This document shows, in pieces, positions 41,764 through 49,445 of a stretch of 64,000 nucleotides of DNA. Made by a program: the position numbers and the translations under genes. Below the pieces are notes generated by a model, which was given only the letters and a program-made list of their open reading frames with translations, was not told the origin of the DNA and ran no database searches. Source of the DNA: Acidobacteriota bacterium (GTDB lineage: Bacteria; Acidobacteriota; Terriglobia; Acidiferrales; UBA7541); assembly GCA_003225315.1 (NCBI GenBank), contig QHZD01000039.1:1-64000 (forward strand), in the 5' to 3' direction. Every line of letters begins with the position of its first letter. The stretch's first letter is position 1.

Positions 41764-42142
41764 GACATCACCTCAAACTGCCGTCACGCTGCGTAGTGTA
41801 ATTCTCTTCCACTACGCTCTACAATATTAGACACATGTTTTGGCATAAAGTTGCATCCAATCAGTAACGGCTTTCAACGTAGAGCAAACACCGGAGAAAT
41901 CCCCATCACAAATTTTGCTGTTTTTCATCGAAATAACGCATTCTCGTTTCATCGCGCTGTTTTCGCCAATTTCTCTGCCGTTCCAATCGAATGCTTGCTG
42001 TTTCTGCCACTTCATGAATCTGCGGCGCTATTTAGCTACCGTATTAAGCCCTGGAGGCGCACTTTTCTCTTGTTCCCTCAGCTAGAGACACCTAGAATTT
42101 GTCACAGGTTTCTTGTCATCTCTCTTTGGAGCTCGATTCGAC
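41764..42142. other. Intergenic stretch upstream of divergent genes
   Basis: 379 bases that are AT-richer than the coding sequence on both sides. It should hold the promoter of the AAA+ operon (minus) and of the alkyltransferase-like gene (plus). Open frames inside (41827-42015, 41851-42219) lack ribosome sites or familiar sequence and are not called. Confidence 0.4.
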
Positions 42143-42487
42143 ATGTCTTGGGATCCTGTCTTCCGATTCGTAAAACAAATTCCCCGCGGCTGGGTTTTAA
42201 CTTATGGGGCCTTGGCTAAAGCCTTGCGTCTTCCCGGTGGCGCGCGCAGCGCCGGACGCGCTATGGCCGCGACTCCTTCCGGAAAAGGCATCCCCTGGCA
42301 TCGCGTCCTCGGCGAACGCGGCAAAATCCTCATTCGCGAGCCTTACGCATCCCTGCAAAGAAAACTCCTCGAAAGCGAAGGCGTCGCGATCAGCGAGTCT
42401 CGCGTGGACCTGAAACGCCACCTCTGGAAGCCGCCGAAAAAATCCGCGCCGAAATTCCGCGCCTTCAAAAAGCGTATTCACAAATGA
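42143..42487 (+). CDS. atl: Alkyltransferase-like DNA-binding protein
   Basis: 114 residues from the ATG at 42143. The DNA-binding domain of O6-alkylguanine transferases is evident ('VFRFVKQIPRGWVLTYGALA', 'GARSAGRAMAATP'), but the active-site PCHRV reads PWHRV (51-55). Tryptophan for cysteine means it cannot accept alkyl groups; such ATL proteins flag alkylated guanine for nucleotide excision repair. The length is right for ATL. The C-terminus is basic. Confidence 0.87.
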   Translation: MSWDPVFRFVKQIPRGWVLTYGALAKALRLPGGARSAGRAMAATPSGKGIPWHRVLGERGKILIREPYASLQRKLLESEGVAISESRVDLKRHLWKPPKKSAPKFRAFKKRIHK

Positions 42488-42588
42488 AGCGGCAGTCAGT
42501 CTGTTCTGCCGTTACGAACCGGCTGCTTATCTGCGGTATGCTATAGCCTCTTTTCTCAGCGCGCCCCGGGTGGTGCGGGGCAACGAAC

Positions 42589-43509
42589 ATGGCTAATCCC
42601 GTTCTTCAGGTGGAGAATCTCGTCAAGCGCTACGGCGACGTCGAAGCCGTTCGCGGCGTCAGCTTCAACGTGGAAGAAGGAGAAGTTTTCGGCCTGCTCG
42701 GGCCGAACGGCGCCGGCAAAACCACTACCGTTGAAATTCTCGAAGGCCTCCGCGATCCCGACGGCGGCAGCGTTTCCGTCTGTGGCCTTGATCCGCAGCG
42801 CGAATCGGAGGCTCTCAAACACGAAATCGGCGCTGCGCTGCAATCCACCTCGCTCCCGGACAAGCTGCGCGTCATGGAAGCTCTTCGTCTCTTCGCCAGC
42901 TTCTACAAACGCGGCCGCAAGCCTGAGGAATTGCTTAAACGTTTCGGCCTGGAAGAAAAGCGCAACACTTTTTACAACCAGCTTTCCGGCGGCCAGAAGC
43001 AGCGCCTCGCCCTCGCCATGGCTCTGGTCAACGATCCGAAGGTAATCTTCCTGGACGAACCAACCGCGGGACTTGATCCACAAGTGCGCCGCGAAATCTA
43101 CGACGTTATCGAGGAACTGCGCCGCGAGAAAAAAACCATCCTGATGACGACGCATTACATTGAAGAGGCCGAACGACTCTGCGACCGCGTTGCCATCGTG
43201 GACTTCGGCAAGGTAATCGCTCTCGGCACGCCTCGCGAACTGAAAGCGCATTCCGGCGGCGCCACTCGCATCGAAGTGCGCCTCTCGAAGCCGGAATCGA
43301 ACGGCGCACTTACGAACCTCGAAGGCGTGGCCGACGCGCGCGAAGTGGATGGCACCTATGTGCTGCACTCCAAACGCCCGCCGCAAACCATCGTTTCCCT
43401 CGTCAAGCATCTGGAAGCTGGCGGCAATGAACTTGTCAGCCTCGAGATCGCTACGCCGTCCCTCGAAGATGTCTTTATCGAAATGACCGGAAGGAGGCTA
43501 CGCGATTGA
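42589..43509 (+). CDS. ABC transporter ATP-binding protein
   Basis: 306 residues. Walker A 'GPNGAGKTT', signature 'LSGGQKQRLALAMAL', Walker B 'VIFLDEPTAGLDP' and the switch histidine 'MTTHYIEEAE' are all present. A C-terminal DUF4162-like extension follows, as in CcmA/NatA and drug-export subunits. Its last bases overlap the permease start (TTGA). Together they form an ABC-2 type exporter, possibly for drugs, polysaccharide or lipids. Confidence 0.92.
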   Translation: MANPVLQVENLVKRYGDVEAVRGVSFNVEEGEVFGLLGPNGAGKTTTVEILEGLRDPDGGSVSVCGLDPQRESEALKHEIGAALQSTSLPDKLRVMEALRLFASFYKRGRKPEELLKRFGLEEKRNTFYNQLSGGQKQRLALAMALVNDPKVIFLDEPTAGLDPQVRREIYDVIEELRREKKTILMTTHYIEEAERLCDRVAIVDFGKVIALGTPRELKAHSGGATRIEVRLSKPESNGALTNLEGVADAREVDGTYVLHSKRPPQTIVSLVKHLEAGGNELVSLEIATPSLEDVFIEMTGRRLRD

Positions 43510-44405
43510 GCAACTTTGCCAGTTTGACCCGCACGCGCATTCTGCTTGCCCTGCGTAACAAAATGTTTTTCTTCTTCAGCGTGGTCTTCCCCCTCGGCAT
43601 GTTTTTTCTGTATGCCGGCATTTTCGCCCGCAGCAATCCTCGCGCCGTCAGTTATTTCCTGGGCCCGGTCATCGCTTTCAACGTGATGGGCAGCTTCTGG
43701 GGACTTAGCGCCACTCTCGTGATGTTTCGCGAACAAGGGATTCTGCGCCGCTTCCATGTCACCCCCGTCACCGCCACGGATATGCTTGCCTCCAGCCTCC
43801 TGGCAAACTATGTGCTCACTCTCCCCACCGTTTCCGTTGAAGTATTCTTGGCGCGTTTCATCTTTCATGTTCCGAGTCTCGGTAATCTTTTTTCGCTTGC
43901 AGTTTTGGTCACCGTCGGAACGGTTTCCTTCGGCTCGCTCGGCCTCGTGGTCGCCAGCGTCACCAACACCATGCAGGAGACTCAGGTGCTCAACCAGATT
44001 ATCTGGCTGCCGCTGATCTTTCTTTCTGGCGCCACGTTCCCTCTTGCCTACTTGCCCAACTCCGTCCAACATGTCGGCCTGTTTTTGCCGGCCACCTACC
44101 TTGTTACCGCGCTACAGGGCGCCCTTTATCAGTCTTTTTCCGTCTCGCAACTCATGGTTCAAATTCTGGCCCTCGCCGTTTGGGCTATCCTCACTTTTTT
44201 CGTTGCGGCGCAGCTCTTTCGCTGGGAGCCCGAGGTCAAAATTCCGCGCAAAGCCAAGCTTTGGGCTTTGGCTACCGCGCTGCCTTTTTTTCTCTTGGGC
44301 GCCTGGGAAAACACGAACGGCGATATCCTGAAACAGGCGCAAGCCGCCTTCCATTCTTTGGAGCGCCCCTCGAATTCCGATCAGCCGTCCAAGACTGCGC
44401 GGTAA
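43506..44405 (+). CDS. ABC-2 type transporter permease
   Basis: 299 residues from a TTG with AGGAGG upstream, overlapping the ATPase stop by four bases. Six membrane helices are seen, with the ABC-2 signature region 'NQIIWLPLIFLSGATFPLAYLP' before the fifth. It is the membrane half of the exporter with the preceding gene. The final 30 residues are polar and probably cytoplasmic. Confidence 0.9.
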   Translation: MSNFASLTRTRILLALRNKMFFFFSVVFPLGMFFLYAGIFARSNPRAVSYFLGPVIAFNVMGSFWGLSATLVMFREQGILRRFHVTPVTATDMLASSLLANYVLTLPTVSVEVFLARFIFHVPSLGNLFSLAVLVTVGTVSFGSLGLVVASVTNTMQETQVLNQIIWLPLIFLSGATFPLAYLPNSVQHVGLFLPATYLVTALQGALYQSFSVSQLMVQILALAVWAILTFFVAAQLFRWEPEVKIPRKAKLWALATALPFFLLGAWENTNGDILKQAQAAFHSLERPSNSDQPSKTAR

Positions 44406-44553
44406 CAACGTAGCATCTTCAAACGCCGCGCCAATTTGGTTTAAGCCGGTTCTCTCCTGGCGCACGCCGTGCATTGACGCTCGCCGCCCCGTACCGTATT
44501 CTGCGATTTCGAGCCGTGCCGCGGCGAATGGCACTGCCAAACAGGGAGCATCT

Positions 44554-45501
44554 ATGCCGATTCAGGCCACCGAGAAAATCTGGCACAACGGAAAGTGGAT
44601 CAACTGGGACGACGCTAAATTGCACGTCCTTTCGCACGTCGTAAGCTACGGCTCCGCGGTCTTCGAAGGCATCCGCTGCTACGAAACCAAGCAAGGCCCC
44701 GCGATCTTCCGCCTCCGTGAGCACATGCAGCGCCTTATCAACTCCGCGAAAATATACCGCATGGAGCTTCCCTACTCCGTCGACCAATTCGCCAGCACCG
44801 CCTGCGAACTTGTCCGTCTCAACAAATTAAATTCCTGTTATGTGAAGCCCATCGTGTTGCGCGGCTACGGCGAAGTAGGAGTGAATCCGCTGAATTCGCC
44901 CATCGACATTTACATGGCCTGCTGGAGCTGGGGCGCGTATCTCGGCCCGGAAGCTCTTTCGAAAGGTGTCGACGTCGGCGTCAGCTCCTGGACACGCATC
45001 GCCCCGAACACTCTTCCCGCCATGTCTAAGGCCGCTGCGAATTACATGAACTCGCAGCTCATTCGCATGGAAGCGTCATTCAACGGGTACACTGAGGGAA
45101 TCGCTCTCGATTCCGACGGCCACGTCAGCGAAGGCTCCGGAATGAACGTTTTTCTCGTCCACGACGGCGTGCTTTACACTCCGCCTCTAGCCACCAGCAT
45201 TCTTCCCGGCATTACCCGCGATGCCGTGGTCAAACTCGCGGCGGACCTTAACATTCCTTTCAAGGAAACGGTTATCCCGCGCGAAATGCTCTACATTGCC
45301 GACGAAGTTTTCTTCGTGGGCACCGCCGTCGAAATCACTCCCATTCGTTCCGTCGACCACATCCAGGTCGGCAAAGGCGTCGCCGGACCAATCACCCTCA
45401 CATTGCAAGCGGAATTCTTCGCCATCACTAAAGGCACCAAACCCGACCGCCACAACTGGCTCACTCCAGTAAGCGCTCCCGTCAGCGCCGCCACACGCTA
45501 G
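44554..45501 (+). CDS. ilvE: Branched-chain amino acid aminotransferase
   Basis: 315 residues, class IV PLP fold. The cofactor lysine is K159 in 'TLPAMSKAAANYMNSQL'; 'HVVSYGSAVFEGIRCYET' and 'HVSEGSGMNVFLVHDG' are further family marks. It does the last step of leucine, isoleucine and valine synthesis and the first of their breakdown, with 2-oxoglutarate. The short C-terminal tail is Ser/Ala-rich. It is a single-gene unit. Confidence 0.93.
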   Translation: MPIQATEKIWHNGKWINWDDAKLHVLSHVVSYGSAVFEGIRCYETKQGPAIFRLREHMQRLINSAKIYRMELPYSVDQFASTACELVRLNKLNSCYVKPIVLRGYGEVGVNPLNSPIDIYMACWSWGAYLGPEALSKGVDVGVSSWTRIAPNTLPAMSKAAANYMNSQLIRMEASFNGYTEGIALDSDGHVSEGSGMNVFLVHDGVLYTPPLATSILPGITRDAVVKLAADLNIPFKETVIPREMLYIADEVFFVGTAVEITPIRSVDHIQVGKGVAGPITLTLQAEFFAITKGTKPDRHNWLTPVSAPVSAATR

Positions 45502-45624
45502 ACACTCGATTCGAATGCTCTGATTTCCCTTGTCATTCGACTATAGCGTTCGGTGTCGCATTCCGGCTAGAATGCGTCCGTTCGAATCAAGCACGCTTCC
45601 TTTTCTCTGCGTGGAGGATCATCG

Positions 45625-46311
45625 ATGTACGGCACATCGCAAAAGCTGATCGCGGAATTCCTGGGAACGTTTGCGCTGATTTTTTTCGGCGCTGGTTCGA
45701 TTTGCACCGACCAATATTTGCACGGCACGGGCGGCCTTGGCCTTCTCGGGATCGCCCTCGCTCACGGCCTCGCCATCGGCGTTATGGTTTCCGCGCTCGG
45801 CCACATCTCCGGCGGACATTTCAATCCCGCCGTGACCATCGGCTTCTGGGTCACCAAGCGCGTGAACACCGTGGACACCATCCTCTACTGGGCCGCGCAA
45901 CTTGCCGGGGCAACGGCTGCGGCATTTTTGCTGAAGTCGGTCGTCCCCGAAGAAACCTGGCGCGCCGTCACCCTGGGTACGCCGGAGCTGGCCCGGGATT
46001 TTCCGCGCTGGGCAGGCATGGCTCTCGAAGCCGTAACCACTTTCTTCCTCGTGCTCACCGTTTTCGCCACCGCCGTCGATGAAAAAGGCGCATTTCGCTC
46101 CATCGCTGGCTTTGGCATCGGTTTGTCGATCACCCTCGGCATCCTCGTCGCTGGTCCGCTCACAGGTGCAGCCTTGAACCCCGCGCGCGCCTTTGGACCT
46201 GCTTTGGCGTCCACCCATTGGGCCAATCACGGCGTCTACTGGGTCGGCCCGCTGGCCGGAGGCTTTGTCGCCGGCCTCCTCTACGATTCGCTCTATCTGA
46301 AGAAGCCTTAA
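45625..46311 (+). CDS. Aquaporin (MIP family)
   Basis: 228 residues, GGAGG before the start. Six membrane helices and two half-helices carry the NPA boxes 'GGHFNPAVTIGFW' and 'GAALNPARAFGPALA'. Arginine follows the second NPA, as in the selectivity filter of both water channels and glycerol facilitators. The length and loop sizes favour a water channel of the AqpZ type. No glycerol kinase gene is nearby. Confidence 0.9.
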   Translation: MYGTSQKLIAEFLGTFALIFFGAGSICTDQYLHGTGGLGLLGIALAHGLAIGVMVSALGHISGGHFNPAVTIGFWVTKRVNTVDTILYWAAQLAGATAAAFLLKSVVPEETWRAVTLGTPELARDFPRWAGMALEAVTTFFLVLTVFATAVDEKGAFRSIAGFGIGLSITLGILVAGPLTGAALNPARAFGPALASTHWANHGVYWVGPLAGGFVAGLLYDSLYLKKP

Positions 46312-46446
46312 TCTTCCATTTGCACTGAAAAACCAGTCCCAAGGCCAGTTAACTAGCGCGCAACCGGCCTCTGCGCTTTCCTTGCTCGCCCTTCCCTCGG
46401 ATGCTAGTTTCGTATCTTAGCTGCATTCTTGCGGGGTTCACACGAT

Positions 46447-47592
46447 ATGGCCATCAGCATTGACGATCTTCTGCGCCGCGCTGTCGAAAGCAAAGCGTCC
46501 GACTTGCACCTGAAAGTCGGCAATCACCCCTATTTGCGCATAGACGGCCTGCTCACCCCGCTCACCGATGTGGCTCGCGTCACGCCCGAAGAGATGCTTT
46601 CCATGGCCTTCAGCATGATGACCAACCGCCAGAAGCAAAAGTTCAAGGAAACGGCGGAATTGGACATGGCTTATGGCGTGGCGGGCTTAGGCCGTTTCCG
46701 CGTCAACGTTTTCCAGCAGCGCGGCAACGTCGGCATGGTGCTTCGCGTCATCCCCACGAAAATCCGCACCAACGAAGAGCTGAACCTTCCCTCGGTCGTC
46801 AACAAAATTTGCGAAGAACAGCGCGGCCTGATTCTGGTCACGGGAACCACCGGTTCCGGTAAGTCCACAACGCTGGCGGCTATCATCGACCGGATCAATG
46901 CCACGCGCGCTGACCACTTGATCACCATCGAAGACCCCATCGAATTCTTACACCGCGACAAGAAAAGTTTCATCAACCAGCGTGAAGTCGAAGTGGACAC
47001 CGCGAACTTTTCCACCGCGTTGCGCGCCGCCCTTCGTCAGGACCCCGACGTGATTCTGGTCGGCGAAATGCGCGACCTGGAAACCATTTCTACCGCGCTG
47101 CTCGCCGCGGAAACGGGCCATCTGGTTCTTTCCACGCTGCACACTCTCGACGCCACGGAAACCATTCAGCGTATTATCGCGGTCTTCCCGCCACCGGAGC
47201 AGAAGCAGATTCGCTTGCAGCTTGCCGCCACGCTGAAAGCTGTCATTTCCCAGCGCCTGGTTCGCCGCGCGGACGACAAAGGCCGCGTGCCCGCTTGCGA
47301 AATCATGATCGCCACCGGCTACATTCGCGATTGCATCATCAACGCGGACAAGACGCGCCTGATTCACGACGCCATCGCCGCCGGCACCAGCCAATACGGC
47401 ATGCAGACGTTCGATCAATCGCTCTTCGATCTTTATTCCAAGCAGCTCATCACCCTTGACGAAGCTCTCGCGCGCGCCTCCAACGCCGACGAATTCAAGC
47501 TCCGCATCCAGGGTATTCGCTCCGCCTCCGACTCCGCCCGCGAGGAAATGGAGCGCCAAATGGCCGACTTCGAGCGCTTCGCCCGCAAATAA
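46447..47592 (+). CDS. pilT: Twitching motility ATPase PilT
   Basis: 381 residues from the ATG at 46447; a TTG at 46429 would add six. Walker A 'GTTGSGKST' (133-141), Asp box 'LITIEDPIEFLH', Walker B 'DPDVILVGEMRD', His box 'HLVLSTLHT' and the PilT-specific 'AIAAGTSQYGMQTFDQSL' are intact. It drives type IV pilus retraction. Other pilus genes are not in the window. An intrinsic terminator follows. Confidence 0.94.
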   Translation: MAISIDDLLRRAVESKASDLHLKVGNHPYLRIDGLLTPLTDVARVTPEEMLSMAFSMMTNRQKQKFKETAELDMAYGVAGLGRFRVNVFQQRGNVGMVLRVIPTKIRTNEELNLPSVVNKICEEQRGLILVTGTTGSGKSTTLAAIIDRINATRADHLITIEDPIEFLHRDKKSFINQREVEVDTANFSTALRAALRQDPDVILVGEMRDLETISTALLAAETGHLVLSTLHTLDATETIQRIIAVFPPPEQKQIRLQLAATLKAVISQRLVRRADDKGRVPACEIMIATGYIRDCIINADKTRLIHDAIAAGTSQYGMQTFDQSLFDLYSKQLITLDEALARASNADEFKLRIQGIRSASDSAREEMERQMADFERFARK

Positions 47593-47600
47593 TTTGGAGT

Positions 47601-47624
47601 GCGGCAGCCTTGCTGCCGCTTTTT
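47601..47624 (+). terminator. Intrinsic terminator of pilT
   Basis: GCGGCAG (47601-47607), loop CCTTG and CTGCCGC (47613-47619) are followed by TTTTT, starting eight bases after the pilT stop. Confidence 0.85.
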
Positions 47625-47646
47625 CCTGAGATAAGATGGATGCAAC

Positions 47647-48279
47647 GTGAAGACAGCCTCGCTAGGCTTAGTAATATTCTTGGCCTTTGCCAATTCGACC
47701 ACAGGCGCTCCCACAAAAGATAGGGCTGACATTCGGAGCATCGATTTCAAGAATTTCTCCTTCGAGTGGGATGACGACACAGCTGCGCCTCCGTCGTTCA
47801 CTGCTACGCCATGGCATTGGATTGATTCGAAGCCGAAATCCCACACGCATGTTACAAGCGGCTTTCATCATTTTTACGCACCCGGTCAATCGCGGCTGGA
47901 ACACGAGCACTCTCCGCTAATCAGTGTGGATTCCGTCACATACGGCGACTTGGATGGCCACGGAGAGGAAGAGGCCGCAGTTCATTTGAACTACAGCACC
48001 GGGGGCACAATGAACTGGGACTATCTCTACGTCTACAAGTTCGCTCGTGGAGGCCCCAGGCTCATGGGTATCCTCCAGAGCGGTTCGCGTGGTTACGGCG
48101 GTCTCGTGCGAACCTCGATTCAAAGCGGAATGTTAGTATTGGACTTTGCCGACCCAGAGAGACTCGCAGGCGATTGCTGCTCCGAAGGATACATCCGTGT
48201 TCACTATCGCTGGCAAAATAAGGGTTTCATCGAGGAAGGCCCACGAGAACGCGGTGACCTGGATTTGAACTCCCGCTAA
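47647..48279 (+). CDS. Exported protein of unknown function
   Basis: 210 residues from a GTG at 47647; the start is weakly supported. The opening 'KTASLGLVIFLAFANSTTG' looks like a signal peptide. The mature part has 'VDSVTYGDLDGHGEEEAAVH', a D-rich loop like those of calcium- or FG-GAP-type repeats, then 'TMNWDYLYVYKFARG' and a CC pair ('GDCCSEGYIRVHY'). I do not recognise the family. Confidence 0.6.
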   Translation: MKTASLGLVIFLAFANSTTGAPTKDRADIRSIDFKNFSFEWDDDTAAPPSFTATPWHWIDSKPKSHTHVTSGFHHFYAPGQSRLEHEHSPLISVDSVTYGDLDGHGEEEAAVHLNYSTGGTMNWDYLYVYKFARGGPRLMGILQSGSRGYGGLVRTSIQSGMLVLDFADPERLAGDCCSEGYIRVHYRWQNKGFIEEGPRERGDLDLNSR

Positions 48280-48334
48280 ATTGCTCGCCTTATTCCTCTC
48301 TGCGCCCTCGGTGTTAGATCTTTTTCTTCTGTTC

Positions 48335-48362
48335 TCGCCACTCGCCACTAGCCACTCGCCAC
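48335..48362. repeat. Four tandem copies of a 7-base unit
   Basis: TCGCCAC, TCGCCAC, TAGCCAC, TCGCCAC run head to tail just before recX. The unit copy number could vary by slippage. Its location 20 bases upstream of the recX start places it in the leader or promoter. Confidence 0.75.
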
Positions 48363-48383
48363 TTTCTCTTCTATCCTTCCTCT

Positions 48384-48908
48384 ATGTTCAGTAGGCCCCG
48401 CCAACTGGAAACCGAAGCGGAAATGTACGACGTAGCGGTGCGCGCCTTAATGCGGCGGGCGCACTCCATCCACGAAATGAAGCAGAAGCTGGAGCGCCGC
48501 AGCGACAACAAGCTGCTGGTGCAAGTAGTGATGGCGCGCCTGAAAGAAAACGGCTTGATGGACGACGCGCGGTACGCCAAACAATTTGCCCGCCAGCGCA
48601 CCGAATCCCGCAAGCAAGGAAAATACCGTGTCGCGCGCGACCTCCGCGCCCGCGGCATTCCCGACCGTCACATCTCCTCCGCCCTCGAAGAAGTGGCCCA
48701 GACTTCCGACGAAGCCGCCATGGTCCGCCAGCGCATCGAGCGCAAGCTGCGCTCGTATCGCGGCCCCGATACAGGAAAAAAGATCGACGAAAAGAAGATG
48801 GCCTCCCTGTACGGGAGCTTGCTGCGCGCCGGATTCTCCGCCGACGTCGTGCGCCGCGAATTGAAAGCGCTAACAAGGGAAGAATTACCCGAAGTCGAGA
48901 TGGAGTAA
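48384..48908 (+). CDS. recX: Regulatory protein RecX
   Basis: 174 residues. Three-helix repeats typical of RecX are visible: 'AVRALMRRAHSIHEMKQKLE', 'VVMARLKENGLMDDARYAKQ', 'RVARDLRARGIPDRHISSAL', and 'LYGSLLRAGFSADVVRRELK'. It binds RecA filaments and limits strand exchange. recA is not adjacent; the gene lies 5' of alaS with a long intergenic stretch between. Confidence 0.9.
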   Translation: MFSRPRQLETEAEMYDVAVRALMRRAHSIHEMKQKLERRSDNKLLVQVVMARLKENGLMDDARYAKQFARQRTESRKQGKYRVARDLRARGIPDRHISSALEEVAQTSDEAAMVRQRIERKLRSYRGPDTGKKIDEKKMASLYGSLLRAGFSADVVRRELKALTREELPEVEME

Positions 48909-49022
48909 CTTTCTCTGCTGGCCCATGAATCCGGCTTCATTTTTCGGAAGGGGCCAGTTTGAATTTTCTTGATCGTGACAATAGGGGTCAGAATTCAACC
49001 TGTCCCACTATCCATTTTTCAT

Positions 49023-49050
49023 TTGACTTCTTCTTACTTTGTGGTATACT
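49023..49050 (+). promoter_or_regulatory. Sigma-70-type promoter without a gene
   Basis: TTGACT (49023-49028) and TATACT (49045-49050) are spaced by 16 bases. Transcription from here would begin near 49057 and meet the terminator at 49078 almost at once. Confidence 0.6.
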
Positions 49051-49077
49051 CTGTTTTGTAGATTACTGCGTATAAAA

Positions 49078-49100
49078 GCGGGAGCGCCCTCCCGCTTTTT
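49078..49100 (+). terminator. Intrinsic terminator
   Basis: GCGGGAG (49078-49084) and CTCCCGC (49089-49095) close a CGCC loop, preceded by AAAA and followed by TTTTT. It may end the recX transcript, or a very short RNA from the promoter at 49023, or act as an attenuator ahead of alaS. Confidence 0.88.
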
Positions 49101-49289
49101 CTTTTCTGGGCGGCCGTTTCGGCCTTTGCTAATCCAAAACAACCAAAATCGCGCCCTTTAGAATCAATCGATTACGAAATGCTTTTTTTGTAAGTCCTTT
49201 CCTTTGATATCCATGCAATTTCATGCCGGGGGTGGGGGGAGGGTGATCTTCAGTTCAGAACAAAAAGGAAAGCCGCCCGACGAATCGAG

Positions 49290-49328
49290 CGATTGGTAGG
49301 GGCACGATATATCGTGCCCCTACGATTG
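49290..49328. repeat. 28-base perfect palindrome flanked by 6-base direct repeats
   Basis: 49296-49323 is a perfect palindrome whose arms begin GTAGGGGCACGAT and meet at ATAT. CGATTG occurs on both sides (49290-49295 and 49323-49328), as a target duplication would. Palindromes built on GGGGCACG/CGTGCCCC are, from memory, frequent between acidobacterial genes. Confidence 0.7.
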
Positions 49329-49445
49329 CTGCGCAGATAGGCGTCTGCCATAATCCAAGAACCTGTTCGCCTAAAGAATCATGGGGAATACGTGACGGAG
49401 AACGACACAAAAGGAAAGTTGACGGCGCCCAGTAAGGGCACGCAC

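Larger units (their letters stand above)
48909..49445. other. Long intergenic stretch between recX and alaS
   Basis: About 540 bases without a gene. It contains two imperfect direct repeats (GGGGCCAGTTTGAATT near 48952 and GGGGTCAGAATTCAA near 48985), a promoter-terminator pair at 49023-49100, and a long palindrome with flanking repeats at 49290-49328. The alaS start may be as early as the GTG at 49392. Confidence 0.55.

Noticed and set aside
48335-48362. Tandem heptamers as a CRISPR fragment.
   Set aside because: The unit is 7 bases with no spacers, and no cas gene is in the window.
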